Assembly: GCF_038502225.1 (NCBI RefSeq)
Contig: NC_091300.1
Span: forward strand, 48,137,523 to 48,201,522
Reading direction: 5' to 3'
DNA from: Cherax quadricarinatus
Taxonomy: Eukaryota; Arthropoda; Malacostraca; Decapoda; Parastacidae
DNA length: 64,000 nucleotides
The translations under genes were made by a program, and so were the position numbers. Positions 62,466-64,000 of the stretch are shown here, piece after piece (positions within the stretch are counted from its first letter, which is position 1; every line of letters begins with the position of its first letter). Below the pieces are notes generated by a model. The model made no database searches. It was not told the DNA's origin and saw only the letters and a list, made by a program, of their open reading frames with translations.

Positions 62466-62667
62466 AACTTTCCCCAGGAGGGGGGGTAACAGCCCCTTCA
62501 GCCCTTTCAGCCCTTTTCAGTCCTGAAGGGGCAAGCATCTTGTTTACTGCTGCATCAAGTAAGTGCCAGTGTGTACCAGTTACATGGTCACGCGGCTCTT
62601 TGCAAGATACCATTGTTGCAAGAGTAGTTTATATAAGAGGAAATGAATCTCTTACCTTAGCAGGACA
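62466..62667. other. junction sequence between LINE A fragment and PLE
   Basis: Starts with a hairpin GCCCCTTCAG (62492) / CTGAAGGGGC (62523), then unassigned sequence. Confidence 0.4.
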
Positions 62668-63954
62668 ATTAATGTTAAAAACAACATAGACTTGGTTGAT
62701 AAATTAAGCTCCTTGACTGACTTAAATGATTTTAACATGGTTAGTTTTGATGTTACTTCCTTGTTTACGAAAGTTCCTGTTGATGATTTATTAAGTTTCT
62801 TATCTGAAGAACTCGTTAACTATGATTTACCATTGCCAGTTCCTACTATCATTAAACTTATTAAACTTTGCATTGTTGATGCAAAATTTGTATTTAATGA
62901 TAAGTTTTACACTCAGAAGTTTGGTATGGCAATGGGAAATCCTCTTTCACCTGTTCTTAGTAACCTATACATGGAATTTTTTGAAACAAGGTTGCTTAAC
63001 ACAATCCTCCCTAATAGAGCTAAATGGTTCAGATATATTGATGATATTATGTGTCTTATGCCCAAAAATGTAGATATACACCATTTCCTTGGAAAATTAA
63101 ATAGCTTAGCCCATTCTATAAACTTTACTGTTGAGTTTGAAGAAAATAACTCATTGCCTTTTCTAGATGTTTTAATTATTAAGGGTAATAATGAATTCAA
63201 ATTTAAAATTTGCAGAAAACCTACAAATAACTGTTCCTATATCCACTATTATTCCTCGCATCAAGAAAGAGTCAAACTGTCTGTTTTCTCATCAATGTTT
63301 TTGAGAGCTTTACGAGTTTGTAGTCCAGAGTTCATAGATGAGGAAATATCCAAAATTTATGAAATAGATAATGATTTAAAATACCCAAGAAATGTAATTG
63401 ATAAATCTTTTAAAGTTGCTAGAAATACTTTTTACAATCCAAAAAGGGATAACCAGCCTTATTCAACTAAAAATATGTTGGTTCTCCCTTACCATGAAAA
63501 CTTGGTTGATATGCCTTCTCTTCTTAATACTTTTAGTATTAAAGTTGTATTCAAAAATCTTGATACAGTAAAAAAACTTTTGATAAAGAATTCCCCCCAA
63601 AATGCTGATGGATGTGTCTATAAGATTCCTTGTAAAATTTGCGATAAAGTTTATTACGGTCAAACTGGTAAAAATCTCGAACTAAGATTAAAACAACATA
63701 AATATAGCATTAGAACTGGACAAGATTCCAATGCTCTATTTATTCATGTAAGAGATTTTAACCATCCAATTGATTTTCAAAAAGCTGAGAAAGTAGTATC
63801 AAGCAAGTCCATGGTCGACAGGAATATAATTGAATCTTGTTTCATAAAAAGCAGTTTTGACAATAATATGAATATTTCCTTTGGTTTATATAAATTAGAT
63901 CCATTTATAATTAATAGAATTTGGGAAGAATTTAATAATACACTGGACAAATAA
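62668..63954 (+). CDS. Penelope-like element RT/GIY-YIG endonuclease, 5'-truncated
   Basis: The best-preserved gene in the window. The open frame extends from 62647; residue numbers count from 62692. RT blocks: SFDVTSLFTKVP 18-29 (catalytic Asp 20), FGMAMGNPLSPVLSNLYMEF 77-96, RYIDDIM 114-120 (catalytic Asp pair), SLPFLDVLI 154-162 and CRKPTNN 174-180. The connector contains LVLPYHENLV 263-272. The GIY-YIG domain reads GCVYKIPCKIC 307-317, VYYGQTGKN 320-328, LRLKQHKY 331-338, and NIIESC 378-383 with the expected catalytic Glu. No internal stop or frameshift. The N-terminal RT region (LPKTHK block) is missing, so the copy is 5'-truncated. AT-rich codon use and clean frame suggest a younger element than the other PLE relics. 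It copies its RNA into DNA at nicked chromosomal sites. Confidence 0.92.
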   Translation: MNVKNNIDLVDKLSSLTDLNDFNMVSFDVTSLFTKVPVDDLLSFLSEELVNYDLPLPVPTIIKLIKLCIVDAKFVFNDKFYTQKFGMAMGNPLSPVLSNLYMEFFETRLLNTILPNRAKWFRYIDDIMCLMPKNVDIHHFLGKLNSLAHSINFTVEFEENNSLPFLDVLIIKGNNEFKFKICRKPTNNCSYIHYYSSHQERVKLSVFSSMFLRALRVCSPEFIDEEISKIYEIDNDLKYPRNVIDKSFKVARNTFYNPKRDNQPYSTKNMLVLPYHENLVDMPSLLNTFSIKVVFKNLDTVKKLLIKNSPQNADGCVYKIPCKICDKVYYGQTGKNLELRLKQHKYSIRTGQDSNALFIHVRDFNHPIDFQKAEKVVSSKSMVDRNIIESCFIKSSFDNNMNISFGLYKLDPFIINRIWEEFNNTLDK

Positions 63955-64000
63955 TAATTTTTAAATTTTCTTGGGTAGAATAGTTTGTGGGTGAGTTGTG

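Overview
This window looks like repeat-saturated, non-coding nuclear DNA from a metazoan, most likely an arthropod and plausibly a decapod crustacean. The sequence basis is: no bacterial-style operons; several non-LTR retrotransposon families; Penelope-like elements (PLEs) with GIY-YIG endonuclease and hammerhead-ribozyme cores; a piggyBac transposase; tRNA-derived SINEs; an interstitial run of CCTAA (complement of the arthropod telomere motif TTAGG); and about one third of the bases in tandem arrays. The decapod assignment is inference from general familiarity with such repeats, not from a search. I found no intact host gene that I can defend.

Layout. 1-6.4 kb: two minisatellites (39-bp and 22-bp units). 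7.4-14.5 kb: one minus-strand LINE (called family B here) interrupted by a PLE, a piggyBac element and a composite tRNA-like/LINE unit bounded by a 9-bp duplication. 15-24 kb: TA microsatellites, two MITE-like units with TCGTGCCGAATA-type ends, a PLE with inverted terminal arms, a 5'-truncated CR1-like LINE (family A) with a long open frame, PLE termini with hammerhead cores, and further LINE B and SINE copies. 24.1-31.8 kb: a 7.6-kb array of a 17-bp unit. 31.8-39 kb: TG and TA microsatellites, a second damaged LINE A, a 100-bp inverted repeat next to a hammerhead, an RNase H-bearing LINE relic, and a LINE B copy running to its 3' end. 39-44 kb: 32-bp and 44-bp minisatellites, then LINE C split by a small tRNA-like insert with a 15-bp target duplication, and a SINE. 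44-49.9 kb: inverted LINE C, then LINE B interrupted by an inverted PLE terminal pair and a TTAA-type MITE, then unassigned DNA and more PLE termini. 50-55 kb: degenerate minisatellites, a segment that looks like poor consensus sequence, a PLE 5' relic and a LINE endonuclease relic. 55.2-56.7 kb: an open frame with an adenain-like (C5-type) cysteine-protease pattern, broken by one stop and running into a proline-rich 21-bp minisatellite. 57-62 kb: compound microsatellite, a retroposon-like insert and a 36-bp minisatellite. 62.3-64 kb: a LINE A fragment and the best-preserved gene, a 5'-truncated PLE reverse transcriptase/GIY-YIG endonuclease.

The coding regions do not form a pathway. They are independent selfish elements, many inserted into one another, which gives a readable relative chronology: LINE B is repeatedly the oldest layer, with PLE, piggyBac-type and SINE/LINE A units landing in it. 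Long open frames across the arrays are by-products of stop-free repeat units and are not listed as genes.
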